Below are positions 7,012 to 7,717 of a stretch of DNA of 7,717 nucleotides, piece by piece. Under the pieces are notes generated by a model that was not told the origin of the DNA, searched no databases, and was given only the letters and a program-made list of their open reading frames with translations. This stretch comes from Betaproteobacteria bacterium RIFCSPLOWO2_02_FULL_68_150. GTDB taxonomy: Bacteria; Pseudomonadota; Gammaproteobacteria; Burkholderiales; SG8-39. Each line of letters begins with the position of its first letter. The stretch's first letter is position 1. The stretch covers positions 1 to 7,717 of the forward strand of contig MERE01000044.1 of assembly GCA_001771975.1 (NCBI GenBank), written 5' to 3'. A program made the translations under genes and the position numbers.

Positions 7012-7716
7012 GCCTTCGCCGAGGTAGGCCTCGCGCACCCTCGGATCGGCGAGGAGGCGCTGCGACTCGTCGGCGAGCGCGATGGCGCCCGATTCCATGA
7101 CATAGCCGCGGCCCGCCGCCTCGAGGGCAAGGCGCGCGTTCTGCTCCACCAACAGGATGGTGACCCCTTGCGCCGCGATATCGCGGATGATCTCGAAAAT
7201 CTTGGCCACCAGCAGCGGCGCCAGCCCCATCGAGGGCTCATCGAGCAGCAGCAGCCTGGGCCGTGCCATCAGCGCGCGCCCGATCGCGAGCATCTGCTGC
7301 TCGCCGCCCGAAAGCGTGCCCGCGGTCTGCGCGCGCCGCTCCTTCAACCGCGGAAAGGTCTGAAAGCGATGCTCGAGATCCGCGGCGACGCCGGCGTCGT
7401 TGCGCGAAAACGCGCCCATCGCCAGATTCTCCTCGACCGTCAGCTGGGGAAAAATGCCGCGGCCCTCGGGCACCATGACGAGCCCCCGCCGCGGCAGCTC
7501 GTACACCGGGGTGCCCGCGACGTCGGCACCGCCGTAGCGCACCGATCCGGAATGCGCCGAAACGAGGCCGCAGATGGCCCGCAGCGTAGAGCTTTTGCCG
7601 GCGCCGTTCGCGCCGATGAGGCACACCAGTTCGCCCTCGTCGATCGCAAGGTCGATGCCCTTCACCGCGCGGATGCCGCCGTAGCGGACCTCGAGCCCGC
7701 GCACCTCAAGCAGCAT
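7003..7716 (-). CDS. livF: Branched-chain amino acid ABC transporter ATP-binding protein LivF
   Basis: A 237-residue cytoplasmic ATPase subunit of a high-affinity branched-chain amino acid (HAAT-type) importer. It would pair with LivG on the LivH/LivM permease. Walker A GANGAGKSS is at 35-43. The LivF-typical VPEGRGIFPQLTVEENL is at 82-98 in the Q-loop region. The signature LSGGEQQ is at 135-141 and Walker B LLLLDEP at 155-161. LLVEQNARLAL (188-198) replaces the usual H-loop, as is normal in LivF. The length and N-terminus (LLEVRGLEVRYGGI) are typical, so the gene is probably complete although only one base precedes its ATG in the window. Partner liv genes would lie beyond position 7717. Related family members import urea or short-chain amides, so the exact substrate is not certain. 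It is functionally unrelated to the lap genes that follow only 27 nt downstream. Confidence 0.93.
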   Translation of the reverse strand: MLLEVRGLEVRYGGIRAVKGIDLAIDEGELVCLIGANGAGKSSTLRAICGLVSAHSGSVRYGGADVAGTPVYELPRRGLVMVPEGRGIFPQLTVEENLAMGAFSRNDAGVAADLEHRFQTFPRLKERRAQTAGTLSGGEQQMLAIGRALMARPRLLLLDEPSMGLAPLLVAKIFEIIRDIAAQGVTILLVEQNARLALEAAGRGYVMESGAIALADESQRLLADPRVREAYLGEGAA

Positions 7717-7717
7717 G

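Overview
All six genes in this window lie on the minus strand, so transcription runs from high to low coordinates. The DNA is GC-rich (roughly two thirds G+C by eye), with short gaps and little non-coding sequence. The protein types and codon use suggest a beta-proteobacterium (Burkholderiales-like), possibly an environmental or metagenomic lineage. This taxonomic call is an inference, because the window holds no marker gene.

Layout in transcription order. (1) 7716-7003: livF, the second ATPase of a branched-chain amino acid (or similar amide/urea) ABC importer; it is probably the end of a liv cluster extending beyond the window. (2) 6975-6301: lapG, a periplasmic calcium-dependent cysteine protease. 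(3) 6267-4306: lapD, an inner-membrane c-di-GMP receptor with degenerate GGDEF and EAL domains. (4) about 4260-2056: lapB, a type I secretion ABC transporter with a protease-dead C39-like domain. (5) 2046-715: lapC, the HlyD-type membrane fusion partner. (6) 686-30: a NarL/FixJ-type LuxR-family regulator whose receiver domain has lost key phosphorylation-pocket residues.

Genes 2 to 6 form a compact Lap module with gaps of 9 to 45 nt. By established knowledge of the Pseudomonas Lap system, LapB and LapC (with an outer-membrane LapE/TolC) export a giant RTX adhesin that stays anchored at the cell surface. LapG cuts its N-terminal retention module to release it. LapD sequesters LapG when it binds c-di-GMP, so high c-di-GMP favours attachment and low c-di-GMP favours dispersal. 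The window shows the two secretion genes, the protease and the receptor. It does not contain the adhesin or the outer-membrane channel.

The system is recognisable rather than undescribed. The points most worth following are the regulator with an atypical receiver at the end of the operon, the missing adhesin and LapE, the 27-nt junction joining the module to a liv gene, and a small hairpin that overlaps the lapB start region. No RNA gene, mobile element, CRISPR array or long intergenic region was seen. The largest gap between genes is about 45 nt.
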